In this document: in pieces, positions 1-11,839 of the stretch
Layout: each line of letters starts with the position of its first letter
How positions within the stretch are numbered: the first letter of the stretch is position 1
Made by a program: the position numbers and the translations under genes
Source of the DNA: Tenrec ecaudatus
Lineage: Eukaryota > Chordata > Mammalia > Afrosoricida > Tenrecidae
Assembly (NCBI RefSeq): GCF_050624435.1
Contig: NC_134538.1
Coordinates: 125,656,937-125,720,936, forward strand
Length of the DNA stretch: 64,000 nucleotides
Direction: 5' to 3'
Notes under the pieces: model-generated
The model's input: the letters and a program-made list of their open reading frames with translations, nothing else
Databases searched by the model: none
What the model was told of the DNA's origin: nothing

Positions 1-2403
1 CTGCTACATCACTATTCATTTCCAAAGGTTTTCATAACTCTAAACAGAAACTTTGTACCTCTGTGATAATAAGCTCTCATTTCCTTCTTTGTTCAAGCCC
101 TGATAACTACAAATAAGCTTTGTCCCTGTGCATTTGCTTCTTCTATATGTTTCCAATAAACAGGATTAGAGATTATTTCCTTTTTTGTGCCTCGTTTATT
201 TCATAATAACCAGACACTATTAAATAATGACACATTAAATAAAGATGAATGTATTTCCAAGGTTCAATCATGTCAGTAAATGTGCTTATTTAAAGTCTTT
301 CTGGGAACATAACATTTGGCTAATATTTTAAATTGTACCATCTTGCGATCCATATACTTTTTAAAAAAAGAAAAGTTATACATTTATATATAACCTTTGA
401 CCACAAACTCCCCTTGACAATTCATTCCTTTAGTTATTAATTAAGGAATTTATAATTTTTAAAGGTAGCAATTTCACTTATTTATTTTATTAAGTGTCAT
501 ATGAAGTGAAATGTAAAAAGTATTAAAAAGTATACAGTGAAAAGCCTCCCTCCGGCCCGGTCATCCACCATTGTTTATTTCTTATCTATCCTTTCTCAGA
601 TCTTTTATTTAACATGAACAATTAAATCCCTATTCGGCTCATTTTACTAGATTGGGTTTTTACCGATATGTTCTTTTGAGGGGAGAGAAGGGCAGGGATT
701 AGCTTTGTGGCTTTCTGTTTTGATCTCCATCTGCAGACATACGAAGTGGCCCTGCACCTACTGATTATTACTATTGTACTTTCTATTGCTCTGTCCCCAT
801 AGAGCACAACTAGCAACATACCAAAAGTCTTTTCATGAAGCCACAGAAGGCAAATATTATTGTACTGGTTGGAACCTGGGTTATTTTCTGTCCCTCTCTC
901 AAGTATTATTAATCTTCAAAGTTACCATGGCGAAAAGGTTCTCTGGCATTATATCATGAGATGAAAATCTTAGGTTGGGCTTTACTTAAGTTGTGGAATC
1001 TGTTTCTTTACTATTTTAATTTCTTCTTTTTTTTAATTTTCAAGAATTCATTACGGGAGCCTGTCTGACCTTTGGGCCCTTATCCTGCTCTATTAGTCAA
1101 TTGGGATAAAGCAGATTCTGCATGCAAGGGAAACAGAAAGGAATTGTATTGCTTGTAAAAGATATGGAGCAACACAGGGTCACATGACCAAAATAATGGG
1201 CTCCCTGAATTGGGAGCACCCAATCTTTTATTCTCATAGAGTTGTGGAACTCTGTCTTCTTCCCACCCCTCCATGACCTCTAACCTGCCTGTGTGTGAAA
1301 ACGACGCCTGACTGTCAAGCCTTGTTCTCTCGGATGGTCCTCGATGCCGGCTCTCTTCTAAAACGGATTCGGGGATGGGCCTGGCAGTGTGTCCTTCTCA
1401 GCATTCTTGGTTCCAGGTCAGCTGGAAGACACTGATATTTGGCCCGCACATGCTCTTGATCTGGATGGAGCTGCAAGTGGCCTGGGGCTATGTTTTTGCA
1501 GGTAGATCTTGTGATTGGATGCTGATAATCAGGATGCACAAAAATGAAGATTTAAATAATAGAAGGGCCAATGATTCAGGGGTCCTGAGCCTTTTCCTGA
1601 AGAGGATTTTCTACTTTTCACTCCTTACCAGGATTGATAGAAAGTCCTTGAGCAGGTTGGGTTGAGGCCAGGCTGGATTTAGAGACTTATTTTTGTGATT
1701 GGATTGTTTAGATTCCTATCCTTTTGTGTGTCCAGAGCTCACTCACTTCCTGTTTTGGTCATTGCCTCTTTTTCCTGGGGCCTATTGCTTCATTGTGTAT
1801 TCATGTGGTTATTTTGGGAGTTATATCAATTCAAATGTGGCTTCCACCTTGGATTCAATTTGGGTCAATTAGAATTTCTTCTTAGAGACTCTGAACTTTG
1901 GTTTGAGTCTCAAATCAACCTGTTTCCAAATGGACCACCTTTCCAGTAACACAAACAACTTGGAAGCATTGGGCTATGCTTTTCGTGACAAATGGGTAGA
2001 AGGGATGGGGCAGACCGTGAGGGGAAGAGAAAGTACACAATCGAGGAGACGCGGAACATTCCAGCCCTTCACCTCGGTTGCGGTGTGGTTGCCGTTGTCC
2101 TTGCTTTCCACGAGACTCCTTCCTCTCCATTTAGCACATGCTAATTCAAATGGATTTTCTGTTACTTGTGACCAAAATATAGCAGACATGGAAAGGCTGG
2201 CAGCAATAACCAGCCCGATGTTCTACTAGATGGCACTTTGAGATCTAGCAGAATTCCCAAAAGCATTGCATTCTTTCTGTGGTTTAGAAGTTTATACGAT
2301 GTTTAAAACTTTCTCAGATCATCTAGCTCAGAGAAATATTTGCCTGAAATAATTTTGCTTTCATAAACATTGAATCACAAAAACAAAAAAGCTACCACTG
2401 ATA
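1..2403. other. unclassified, AT-rich non-coding stretch
   Basis: No repeat family or coding exon was recognised. Open frames here are short (under 110 codons), overlap on both strands and lack any domain signature. The stretch ends where the polyT of a reverse-oriented L1 tail begins. Confidence 0.5.
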
Positions 2404-2428
2404 CTTTGCTTCTGTGACAAGGCAAGTT

Positions 2429-3400
2429 TCTTTTTTAAAAATAATTTTATTAGGGGCTCTTACTTACAGCTCTTATTACAATCCATCCATATATACATTG
2501 TATCTAGCACATTTGTACATTTGTTCCCATCCTCATTCTCAAAACATTTTCTTTCTACTTGAGCCCTTGGATCAGCTCTTCATTTCCCCTCTCCCTCTCA
2601 CACGCTCCCTCCCTAACGAACCCTTGATAATTTAGAAATTATTACTTTTTTCATGTCTTAAACTGTCTGATATCTCCCTTCACCCACTTTTTTTGTTGTC
2701 CGTCCCCAAGAAGGGGGTTATATGTAGATCATTGTGATCAGTTTCCCCTTTCTCCCCTGCCTTCTCCTTACCCTCCTGGTATTGCTACTCTCATTATTGG
2801 TCCTGAGGGGTTTATCTGTCCCGGATTCCCTGTGTTTCCAGTTCTTATCTGTACCCATGTACATGCTCTGATCTAGCCGGATTTGTAAGGTAGAATTGGG
2901 ATCGTGATAGAGGGGGTCAGGAAGCATCAGAGAACTAGAGGAAAGTTGTATGTTTCATCATTGCTCTACTGCACCCTGACTGGCTGGTGTCCTCACCGCG
3001 ACCCTTCTGTAAGGGGATGTCCAGTTGCCTACAGATGGGCTTTGGGTCTCCATTTCTCACTTCTCCTCATTCACAATGATATCATTTTTTTTGTTCTTTG
3101 ATGTCTGATACCTGATCCTATCAATACCTTGTGATCACACAGGCTGGTGTGCTTCTTCCATGTGGGCTTGCGGTTTCTGAGCTAGATGGCCGCTTGTTTA
3201 TCTTCAAGCTCTTAAGACCGTAGGCACTATATCTCTTGATAGCTGGGCACCATCAGCTTTCTTCACCACATTTGCTATGTACCCACTTTGTCTTCAGTGA
3301 TTGTGTTGGGAAAGTGAGCATCATGGAATTTCAGGTTAATAGAACAAAGTGTTTTTGCATTGAGGGAGTACTTGAGTAGAGGCCCTATAGGACATGGGGT
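2429..3400 (-). mobile_element. 5'-truncated L1, 3' UTR only
   Basis: The left end is the reverse complement of an L1 tail (polyT, then the complement of AATAAA and the family's 'taggggctc' motif). The order that follows is the same as in the 3' UTR of the full-length L1 at 31249-40215: the 'tcaagcacatttgtacat'-type block, the 'catatcttacactgtc'-type block, the pyrimidine-rich block, and one copy of the 'ccatgtgggctt...gctagatggccgc' module near 3160-3300. Only one copy of that module is present, unlike the tandem pair in some relatives. No coding part remains. No convincing target duplication was found. Confidence 0.8.
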
Positions 3401-3414
3401 TTTTTTTTTTTAGA

Positions 3415-3566
3415 CTAAGAACTTTCCTTTATTTATGATGTGCTAGGGAGACAGGGTTTTCTGCTCCTGTAAAGAATTGCAGGCTCAGAAACTCACAGAA
3501 GCAGTTCTTCTATGCTTTATGGGGTTGCTAGAGAACACTGACTAGATGGCAGCAAATTTTGTTTTG
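3415..3566 (+). mobile_element. AfroSINE, partial
   Basis: The block 'ctgctcctgtaaagaattg' followed by 'ggggttgctagagaac' and 'gatggcagcaaattttg' matches the middle and tail of the AfroSINE. The tRNA-like head is missing or too degraded to see. It directly follows the L1 tail fragment. Confidence 0.55.
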
Positions 3567-4867
3567 TTTTGGTAAGGGGAAAAAGATTCCAAATTCAAGC
3601 ATGTTCTGTAGAGACTTAAGCTTTAAACCTAAGCCTTAAAGGCTTTAGTAAAGCCTCAAACAGGATCAAGACAAGACAAAGACAGTCTTCCTGGATAAGA
3701 GAAAACATCCATATATACACAATACAGAGGCTAAAATGGAGTCGTATCCGTAGCCATGGAGTCCTTAGATGTGATCAGGGAACAAAGAGAAGCACCACAT
3801 CACTACGAGTGGTAGAACAAATCAATGCCGTTGCAGGTGGGACCAGTGGTACCTACACAAGTGCAGGTTGGAAAAGCATATCGGTTTGGTCTGGGGCTTT
3901 CACCACCTGACCACATTATGGTCAGAGGTTGACCCATGACCAGGGAGCCCTGAACCAATTGCCACCAGGATTCCAACTTTCAGTTCACATGTGGCTTTTC
4001 CTGGTAAATTATTGTCACACCCAGGCATGCTCCTTGGTTCTCCATGTAAGCCGGAGGGGTAGGGATGGGGGTGGGAGAACTGCCTCTTAATAGGGGTAAA
4101 GCTGCCTGTAAAAGAAATTATTCTAAATGCATCTCCAAGAAATGCTTCAGACGCACTTAGTATGATCAGGAATTCCCTGCATCCCCACAGTCTCTCCCCC
4201 TTAAGAAACTGGGAGTAAAGGAACATTTGTTTTCTAGGCAGACATTCTGTGAGATGACAAGATTCCACGAAAACAAGCAAGGAAATGGTAGGCAGGTAGT
4301 TAGCCCGGAGTTTCATGTGCTCTTTCAAGGCCAGGAAGTAGCAGAAGATGTCAATAGCCCCATTCCAGCCAGGAACATGGGCCCTAAAAAGGCTGAACTT
4401 TGGATCCTGGTTTCAGGCCTGACCTGTGATGACCTTACTGAAGAACCACCCGCTAGCTCAATGCACACTCAAGTACAGAGAGGACTGGCGGACATGAATG
4501 CCACCACCTCCACATCTTCACCCAGTGCCTTACTTCCTTGAGAGCCTTCTGGGATTTAGGGGAAACTCTGAGAAATGAGATCCCAAATTGGCTAAGAGTG
4601 AGTTTCACACCTTAAAGAAGGTAAGCCAGAAAAAGACATTAAGTGGAACTTTAGAAAAATAAAACTATATTTTGTGTTCACTGGAGTTTCTGGACTGAGA
4701 TTAATACATAGATGCTGGTTATCACACTTCTTTACTTTGTACTTTTGGGTGAACAGTAAATTCCCAAACATAGCTATATTCAGTTAAAACCTGAAATGGT
4801 AAGCTCAGAAATTGTTATTTGTTCTATTGATCATAACCAATAACTACAGGCTCAAGCACAGGAGCAA
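3567..4867. other. unclassified stretch
   Basis: No family was recognised. The open frames at 3900-4328 (minus) and 4227-4541 (plus) overlap on opposite strands and have no recognisable domain, so I do not call a gene. Confidence 0.4.
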
Positions 4868-4945
4868 TTGGAGGCTGGTTCAGGACTGGGCAGTGTCGGG
4901 CCCCTATGGATTGGAGCCAAATCGATGGCCCAACAACAATAACTA
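4868..4945 (+). mobile_element. RTE LINE 3' end fragment
   Basis: 'gactgggcagtgtcgggcc' followed by 'ccaaatcgatggcccaac' and an 'aacaacaataac' tail resembles the terminal part of the RTE elements elsewhere in the window (compare 26330-26430 and 29500-29595). Confidence 0.4.
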
Positions 4946-5799
4946 TCGAGTTCTCCAATAATGATTTGGATTCATTATTTTATCCAATATTTACAGTGTA
5001 TGCAAAGAGAAAAAGCTCCTATTACCAGGATTTTATAGTTGAGGAAAGTAAGGCAGACATTGAGAGGATAACTTCCCTTCCTATACAAGCCTTATTGAAA
5101 GACTCTATTGTAATTATTGCTTCTTTCAAGGGATTCTTTAGATAGGCTGTCCATGCCAGAATAAGAGCTCCTCTTGAGACTCTACTGTACGAAAAGCCAC
5201 GATCATTATTAAGTCATTTTTATAATTGTTCATTAGCATGGGAAGGTATTCATTGAGGGCAATTCGAACCAGAAACGGTGCCAGGTTAACAGTGGCATCT
5301 TCCACTTTAAAGAAACCTGGCAATCATGAGGTGCTTAGGAGGCTTGTTGTCATGACACTACATAGATTTACGTTATCAGACACACTAGCGGTTAAGTAGA
5401 AAAATCATGGCTTTCAGAACTGGAAGGGGCACCAAAAATTTATTCAGAAAGGCAGGGCACCATTATCCTGCTTCTACTGGTAAGACAATCAAAGGTCTGA
5501 GATCAAGGGACAGATGGGGGCTAATTCTCTTGCCACTTAATATAATACATAATATTCTTTTCAAGTGCCACCTTATCCCTCATTTCCTCTGGAAGAGAAT
5601 TGTTTTGTTTATGAAAACCTCTTGAAAGGGTTCATATTTCATGAGATGACAAAAGGCAGAAACTAAAGAAATTTTACTTCTGCATATGGGTCTATGAAGT
5701 TGAAGTTGTCAGCAGTCTTATTCTACTTGGACCAACAGCCAATGTCCTTAGAAGTAGCAATCAAGAAATAGAAAAACATATGGCATAGCAGCAAATCTT

Positions 5800-6265
5800 C
5801 TGGAAAAAACCTCCTTAAACATTTAGGAAGCAAAGATGCCACTGTAAGGACTAAGCTGTGCATGTCCTGAGCCCTGATCTTGTCAATCTCCTTGTAGGCA
5901 CATGGCAGTTGGACAATGGAAAACGAAGAAGGAGGAACAACGCCCGCATTTGCCTGGTGGGTGACGCAGGCAAAGAATCGTAAATGGACTCCCAGAAGAT
6001 GGACAAACCAGTGTTGGAGAAGTGAAGCCAGCATACTCCCTGGGAGGAAGGATGGCGAGAGCCCAACTCCTTTACGTTGAACACCCCCACCCCAGGAAAG
6101 CCCCATTTTGGGAAAAGAACATCATGTTTGGTGAAGTAGAGGATCAACAGAAAGGAGGGACACCTCAGTGCGATGCCTGACAGAATGGCAAGAACCATGG
6201 ACTCAAACATTCTAATAATTATGAAGAAGGCCCAGCCTGGGAAACATTTGGTTCTCTCATAGATA
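5800..6265 (+). mobile_element. RTE LINE fragment, 3' end of ORF
   Basis: The segment follows the same order as other RTE copies here: 'gcaaagatgccactgtaagg', a degenerate 'ctggacaatgaataagg'-like block, 'gaaggatggcgaga', then 'aacatcatgtttggtgaag' and 'agaaccatggactcaaaca'. This is the region encoding the C-terminal part of the RTE reverse transcriptase ORF and its 3' end. All frames are broken by stops and small gaps, so it is a dead copy. The open frames on the opposite strand (5723-6106 and 5851-6327) are antisense shadows. Confidence 0.6.
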
Positions 6266-6894
6266 GGGGGGTCATCATCCCCCTTGCCCCCAATCACGTG
6301 TCGATATTTGAATCCATCACAACACAAAGCTTACCAAGCCAACTATAATCACGGATGGGTGGAATGGGAACAGCTCCTTCAGTTCAGGATTCTGCCAGGT
6401 TTCAGGGAGTGTTGGCAAGTCTGCCATCAAAAAAGTGTTCTCTGGTCAACCCTTTTTGGTTTAAACCATGTAAAGTAAGTTCCTTCATTGTCGGAAACCT
6501 TTATTGTGCTTTCAAGCAGGGGCAGACAGTTTGCAGTGATCCTTGGTTTATATGATAATCTAATCTCTTTGAATCAGAGATTCACACCCACAGATAAACT
6601 CATACTCATTTTCTCATAAAAGGGGAGGCCATGAGGGCACACAATGGTGAAGGACCCTGTGTCTCATGGAGTTGTTTCCAGTTAAGACCAAAGTTATTGA
6701 TCCTTCTGTTCTTGTCAAATACAAAATATAAAGGCCACAGCTGTAACTGGTGAGGGTTGGGGCCATTCCTAGGAAGGTGTTTGACGGGGCAGGTAATTGT
6801 GATGGAGTCTATACCTCTCCAGAACTTCTGGAGAGCTGGGATTATACCTGATAAGCGAATAGATGGTAAGGGGTTTGTGGTGGAATTGGCAGCC
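6266..6894. other. unclassified stretch
   Basis: No repeat or exon was recognised between two RTE fragments of opposite orientation. Confidence 0.4.
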
Positions 6895-7700
6895 TCAGGG
6901 GTCTTTGGTTGCTAGAATCATCTTTTCCCTCAAAGACCAATTTCTCTGAACTTTTGTATTGTCTTTTCTTATGGATATAATCAATTTGATTTCTGTGTAT
7001 TCCATCTGGTGAATTCCATGTGTATAGTCACCACTTACGTCGTTGAAAAGAGGTATTTGCAATGAAGAAATTGATCTTGCAGATTGTAACATTCGATCAC
7101 CAGCTTTGTTTTTTATAATAAAGGCTTTATTTTCCAACGGTGGTTCCTTCCTCTTTGCTTCAAATGTTCCCAGTAATTATCAGTGCCTCTTGAGAGCATG
7201 TTTGATCGATTGCAAACTGAAGAAGTTGATAGTATTCTTCAATTTCTTCCCTACTAGCTTTAGATGTTGGTGCATAAATTTGAATAATAGTCATATTAAT
7301 TTCCTTGTGTGCATATAGATATTATCTTATCACAGCACTGTTCTCTAAGATAGATATTGACTTGCACTTTTTGACCATGAACATGACCTCATTCCTGGCA
7401 GAGTAAATCACATGGTTTTCTAATTCAGAATGGCCAATACTAGTCCACTTCAGCTCACTAATTCCTAAGTCATTGATATTTATGCATTCCATTTCATTTC
7501 TGACCACTTCTAATTTCCCCAGATTCATACTAGGTACATTCCATATTCTGAATTTGAATGGATGCTTTCAGCTCTTTCTTCTCATTTTGAGTAGTGTCCC
7601 CTCAGCAAAAGTAGATCCAGAAAGCTCTATTCAACCCATGTTACCAGGTTGACTCTACTTTGAGGACTCAGGTCTTCTTCAATCATATTTTTAATGTCTT
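6895..7700 (-). mobile_element. RTE LINE fragment, endonuclease region
   Basis: Read on the minus strand, two broken frames (7322-7528 and 6895-7137) give the RTE endonuclease section: an 'NEMECININDLGISELKW' type segment, then 'ENHVIYSARNEV', then 'MENKAFIIKNKAGD' and 'HQMEYTEIKLI'. The same section, also on the minus strand, occurs at 24780-25130. Frameshifts and stops show it is inactive. The 5' part of the element probably extends into 7700-7930. Confidence 0.6.
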
Positions 7701-8045
7701 TCAACCAGAGTGACTTATTTTTTGGCCAAATATCTGAAAACGCTCTGCTGCTAACTATATGGTTTTCAGTGGCAAATCTTTCAGAAGCGGGCAGCCAATT
7801 TCTTCTTCATAGTTTGTTCGTAGTCGGGAAGCTCTGCTGAAGCCTGGTGGTATTTGAAATACTGGTGACAAAGCTTCCAGCATCACAACAATGAGCCACC
7901 ATTCGATGACAAACTGACAGATGAGTGGTGGTAAAAGAGGCTCTCTATTTAATATTGGTGGTGCCTATTCCTTCTTGTTGGAGTTCCTTATCTCTGCACT
8001 CAACCCGAACAATGATGATTTCTGGAAAATGGAGTATACTTGATG
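7701..8045. other. probable RTE 5' flank, plus half of a local direct repeat
   Basis: The stretch follows the RTE endonuclease region on the minus strand and may be its 5' UTR. It ends with a block of about 48 bp (7992-8040, closing 'aaaatggagtatact') that recurs imperfectly on the far side of the LTR at 8522-8568. Confidence 0.35.
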
Positions 8046-8521
8046 TGAGACAGTTAAAGTTATTGTGCCAACCTGGCTGATAAACACATGTGGGGCTAAT
8101 TGAAGGGCGGAGAGATAAATGGCTCCGTGAGCCTCGCCTTTCGAGTTCTCGGGTCTCTTGCTTTCTGATGGTCAGACCAGGGTATAGATGCCTTAGCAAT
8201 TCCCTGCTTCAGCTGGCAAAGCTCACTTTGTACAAGACATCCCAAAGAGAAGCCACATGGACCTACCCCGATGCAGCCCTGGGTGCTGGAGCAGCCATGT
8301 GAAGACACCTGCCAGTGCTGAGATGCTTACACGTTCACTGATTTGGCTTGTGTTTTGTGATATGGAGGAGGATTTTGTCGGACATATGGGTTAATGTTGG
8401 ACTTGTGGGCTTGGGCAGCACTGGGTTGGGATATCTTCTTGATGTGCACTTAACCTTTATATAAAACTCTTATACATGAGTTTCTATGGATTTGTTTCTC
8501 TAATGTACCCTGACTAACACA
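8046..8521 (-). mobile_element. solo LTR (ERVL/MaLR-like)
   Basis: The reverse complement starts TGTGTTAGTCAGGGTAC and ends with the same block that closes the plus-strand copies at 10907-11451 and 55716-56147, with a terminal CA. It shares the 'acatgtggggctaattgaag' type segment and the 'gagataaatggct' segment with them. About 476 bp long, with no internal retroviral sequence next to it. No clean 5-bp duplication is visible (flanks tgatg and tctgc). Instead an imperfect repeat of about 48 bp flanks it. The subfamily name is not known to me. Confidence 0.75.
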
Positions 8522-8829
8522 TCTGCCCTCTACCTGAACAGTAATGGTTCCTGAAAATGGAGTATACTAGGTACTCTAGGTACCTATTTTAGGTACACAC
8601 CCTTTCTTTAAACCCGGTAACTTAGTTGAGTTCCTTTGCTGTAAAGTGTAAAGGAGCAGTTTGCACAGAAGGTTTAGGGGTGAACTCTGTAAGGAGGTAA
8701 AAGCTGGCACAAAGGAAGAAGCTAAGCAAGCTGTAGTTTCAGTTGAACTCTAGCTTCAATCAGGTCTCACTGGGCATATTGGTAAGCATGGGCTAACTCC
8801 TGCTTAATTATGATCTGTAGGAAAGAGTT
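8522..8829. other. unclassified, contains local direct repeat copy
   Basis: 8522-8568 repeats 7992-8040 imperfectly. Nothing else was recognised in this stretch. Confidence 0.4.
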
Positions 8830-9362
8830 GCATGCACTGTGTGCCACAAATTAGTAAGCACAAGCAAATGTGTGTGAGGGTAGGGGGTGAAGCCCAAGCT
8901 ATCAATTGGGTTGCAGCCGGATGACATGTCCTTAGTGCCATAAACCTTTTTGCATAAGAGAGAGAGAGCCAGCAGTTGAGAATCCCCCTGGACCCTTCAC
9001 CTTCTGCCAGAGCTGAATCTTTCACCTGATTCCTTGATCGCTTCTTGCATTGCCTAACGAATCCAGGAGCCATCAGTGGACTATGGACAATGGAGTCATT
9101 TAACCAACTTTGGACCTCACCATCCACCAGACTGTTTCCCCCTCTGTTTCTGTTTCATTACCTTGTTTACTGTTCATCAGCTTCCATGAGTCAGGAGAAG
9201 CCTAACTTGAATCAGAATGGACTGACCTATTTCTACAACTGTGTAAGAGATATAAATCTGTGTAACTGTGTAAGCCAACTGTGTAAGAGAGATAAATCTC
9301 TTTCTATATATAACACATACAAATGTCACTGGTTTTGTTTCTCTACAGAAGCCAACCTTGTT
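8830..9362 (-). mobile_element. degraded LTR related to the 28981-29434 element
   Basis: The right part (9180-9362) follows the same order as 29290-29434: 'ctgacctatttctacaac', 'ataaatctctttctata', then 'aaatgtcactggttttg' and 'tttctctaca'. It contains a local duplication of the 'ctgtgtaagagataaatct' block. The left boundary is a guess and no target duplication was found. Confidence 0.4.
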
Positions 9363-9603
9363 CACCATGAGTTACCTCATTTACTGGGCCTCCATCTCTG
9401 TCAGGAATTATAAATTTGAAAAGAGGCTTTGATTCTGTAGGAAGTCTTTGTGGAGGTAGGGAAAGAGACAACCAAATTTTGAAACAGAATCGTCAATGTG
9501 ATGAAAAAAAAATTGTTCACTAATGATTAATAAGTAAACACAAGTAAGCCTATTGGGCCCAATCCCTTGCTTATTGGGCCCAATCCCGCACAATATCCTG
9601 CCC

Positions 9604-9812
9604 AATTTATAAAGAGACCTGGTGGCAAGACAGACTGCTAACCACAAGTTCAGCAGTTCAAATCCACTAGCAGCTCCATGTGAGGAAGAAGGGACAATCT
9701 GCTTCCGTGAAAACGGACAGACTTGGAAGCTCCCCGGGGCTAGTCACACGGCTAGAGAGGGTTGCTATGAATGGGAATGAACTCAGCAGCAGTGGGTTTG
9801 TGTCTGGTTTCA
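9604..9812 (+). mobile_element. AfroSINE
   Basis: Near-complete SINE: head 'gacctggtggcaagacagac', B-box-like 'cagcagttcaaatccac', then 'gaagaagggacaatctgctt', and the tail 'gttgctatgaatgggaatg' with 'gcagtgggtttg'. Confidence 0.8.
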
Positions 9813-10352
9813 TATACCTAGAATGATCCAGGGCCCCAAATCCCTGATGCCTCTGTGGACCATAGCTCAATGACTTGTAAAGAACCACACAGGTACCATG
9901 CATTGCATTTCCTTGAATCCAGAGAAAACATTCAGCTCCTTCCTGTAGCCTGACCTATCCAACACCAATGTCATCTGGAATTCCCAAGTCTAAATTCCAA
10001 ACTGAACCTCACATCCTCAAGCTTAGAAACATCTTTGTCTTCTGAAGGTTTATGGACACTTTATTAACATGAGTTTCTATTTGCCCAGTTTGTCCAGAGA
10101 GAATGAGCCCAAAGCTACAATGCCTAACCCTTTAGAAGTCACACATCATCATTTTTATTAATTAGCCAGACAGACCTGCTCTAGTTCAATGTGGGAGGAG
10201 CCTGCTCAAGGATATGAATAGCAGGGCGTATGGACTATTGAGGGCCATGCTGGTTACCCCAGTGTTGTGTATTGATATACTCTTGCCCAATATTTTCTTC
10301 TAACTTCCTAAACTTTCTCTTTGGCAAGAATATGGTAACTCCTTAATTTCCT
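9813..10352. other. unclassified stretch
   Basis: No repeat or exon was recognised between two AfroSINEs. Confidence 0.4.
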
Positions 10353-10548
10353 GCAGGACCTCTGGTGGTTCAGTGATTGAAGCACTCAGCTGCTAATAAA
10401 GAGGTTTGGGGTTCAAACCAACCACTCACTGGGAGAAAGATGTGGCAATCTGCTTTCTATAGACTCACAGCCTTGGATCAGGACCATATACTCTGTCCTT
10501 TAGGGTCACTATGAGTCAAAATCAAATCTACGGCAATGAATATTTTTA
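10353..10548 (+). mobile_element. AfroSINE
   Basis: Head 'gacctctggtggttcagtg', B-box-like 'gggttcaaaccaaccac', 'gggagaaagatgtggcaat', and the tail 'gggtcactatgagtcaaaa' with 'acggcaatgaa' are all present in order. Confidence 0.85.
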
Positions 10549-10685
10549 CCCCATCAACACATCTTTGATATATCTCAATATTGCTTCTTGAATCAAATCT
10601 TGCAAAAGGTGTAGCTAACCATTTATTTAAATTTATCAAATTTATCTGTTTCTAAGCTTTTAAATTTAGCAGTCTCTAAGGAACT

Positions 10686-10862
10686 CTGGAGAGAGTCCTC
10701 ATGGAATAGGGCTTACACCTTGGGCTGGTAACTGCAAGGTCAGCAGTTCGAAAGCACCAGCTGCTCCTGTGAGAAAGACAAGGCTTTCTACTCCACAAAG
10801 GATTTCAGACACCCATCGGACCACTCTGAGAGGACATCAACTTGACGACAATGAGTCTTTCT
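10686..10862 (+). mobile_element. AfroSINE
   Basis: Ordered SINE blocks: 'gagtcctcatggaataggg', 'ggtcagcagttcgaaagc', 'ctgtgagaaagacaaggct', then a shortened tail near 'gacaatgagtctttctt'. Confidence 0.75.
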
Positions 10863-10869
10863 TAAAGCC

Positions 10870-11635
10870 TAATGAGCCCTTGGGTGTAATGGTTAAGCTC
10901 ACTCACTGTGTTAGACAGGGTTCTCTAGAGAGACAAAACCAGAACGCTAATAATTTTATATATATTTATACAGATAGATATATAACACAAGAAACAAACA
11001 GTTAAATTATAAAGCAGTACAAATGGCTCAGTGCAACTCACTGTGAGACACTGGCAGTCCTTCAAGTCTTGAGGGCCGCCAGGTAGTCCTCTGTAGAGCA
11101 ATTCAGGCTATCCCGGCACAGGCAGCAAACAGCAAGGCAGGTCACCCGCAGTCAGCCACATGACAGGGTCTGACAGTCCCCAGCTCAAGAGATGTAAATT
11201 CCAATGGTGTGGTGAAGCAGGTCTTGAAGGAACCTCAAATTACAGCGACACAGTCCATGGGTTAGGTGTCTCACAGGTAGTGTAGCTTACAAATGGAGGC
11301 ACAGAACAAGCAAGTCAGCCGCACACTGATCTGATGATCAAAGATCAAGAGACAAGAAAGGCGAGGCTCGCCAAGCCATTTATCTCTCCGCCCTTCAATT
11401 AATCCCACATGTGTTTATTGGCCAGGTTGGCACAATAAACTAACTACCTCACTCACTATTAACGGAAAGGTGCGTGGTTCTAACCCATCAACTACGCTGT
11501 GGGGAAAAAAGACCTGGCAATATCTTTCCGTAAGGTTTATGGCCTAGGAAGCCGTAGGTTTCTACTCTGTCCTATGGGATCACTATGGGTTGGGATTAAC
11601 TTGGTGTGACACAACAACATGCTTTCTGAACTGTC
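10870..11635 (+). mobile_element. AfroSINE split by a solo LTR
   Basis: The SINE head (10870-10906, 'gagcccttgggtgtaatgg') is interrupted by the LTR at 10907-11451. It continues at 11452-11635 with 'gtggttctaacccatcaac', 'ctactctgtcctatgggat' and a tail ending in 'acacaacaacatg'. The 5-bp CTCAC at the break is present on both sides of the LTR, as expected for a target duplication. Confidence 0.85.
10907..11451 (+). mobile_element. solo LTR (ERVL/MaLR-like) with CTCAC target duplication
   Basis: Starts TGTGTTAGACAGGGTTCTC and ends TAACTACCTCA, so it has the TG...CA ends of an LTR. Direct 5-bp CTCAC repeats lie at 10902-10906 and 11452-11456. It is 545 bp long with an AATAAA close to the 3' end, consistent with an LTR polyadenylation signal. 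No gag, pol or env remnant adjoins it, so it is a solo LTR left by recombination between two LTRs. The start resembles a widespread mammalian LTR type. I assign it to ERVL/MaLR only tentatively. Confidence 0.85.
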
Positions 11636-11839
11636 TGCTTCATTCTAATATTAAGAGTCCAAGTCACTGTCTCTCTCCATGTATATATCACCCTCACATA
11701 CGTTTATATATCTCACCAATTACAGGCCTTTATAGATGAGAGTAGAACGGCCCTCTAGGGTTTTGAAGCAGGAGCAGAAAGCCTCATTGCTCCCCCTTGG
11801 AGCAGCTAGTGGGTTTAAACCACCTATCTTGCAGTTGCT

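Noticed and set aside
3900..4328. 142-codon minus-strand frame
   Set aside because: No recognisable family, overlapped by an opposite frame of similar size, no splice-site or codon evidence strong enough to call a gene.
4906..5145. 79-codon frame with a protein-like sequence
   Set aside because: Short, no homology recognised, and its 5' part overlaps an RTE terminus.
5851..6327. 158-codon minus-strand frame
   Set aside because: Overlaps a plus-strand RTE fragment and has no domain.
10353..10548. tRNA-like A/B box sequences at SINE heads
   Set aside because: These are tRNA-derived SINE promoters, with no cloverleaf acceptor pairing or CCA-side match to suggest a working tRNA gene.
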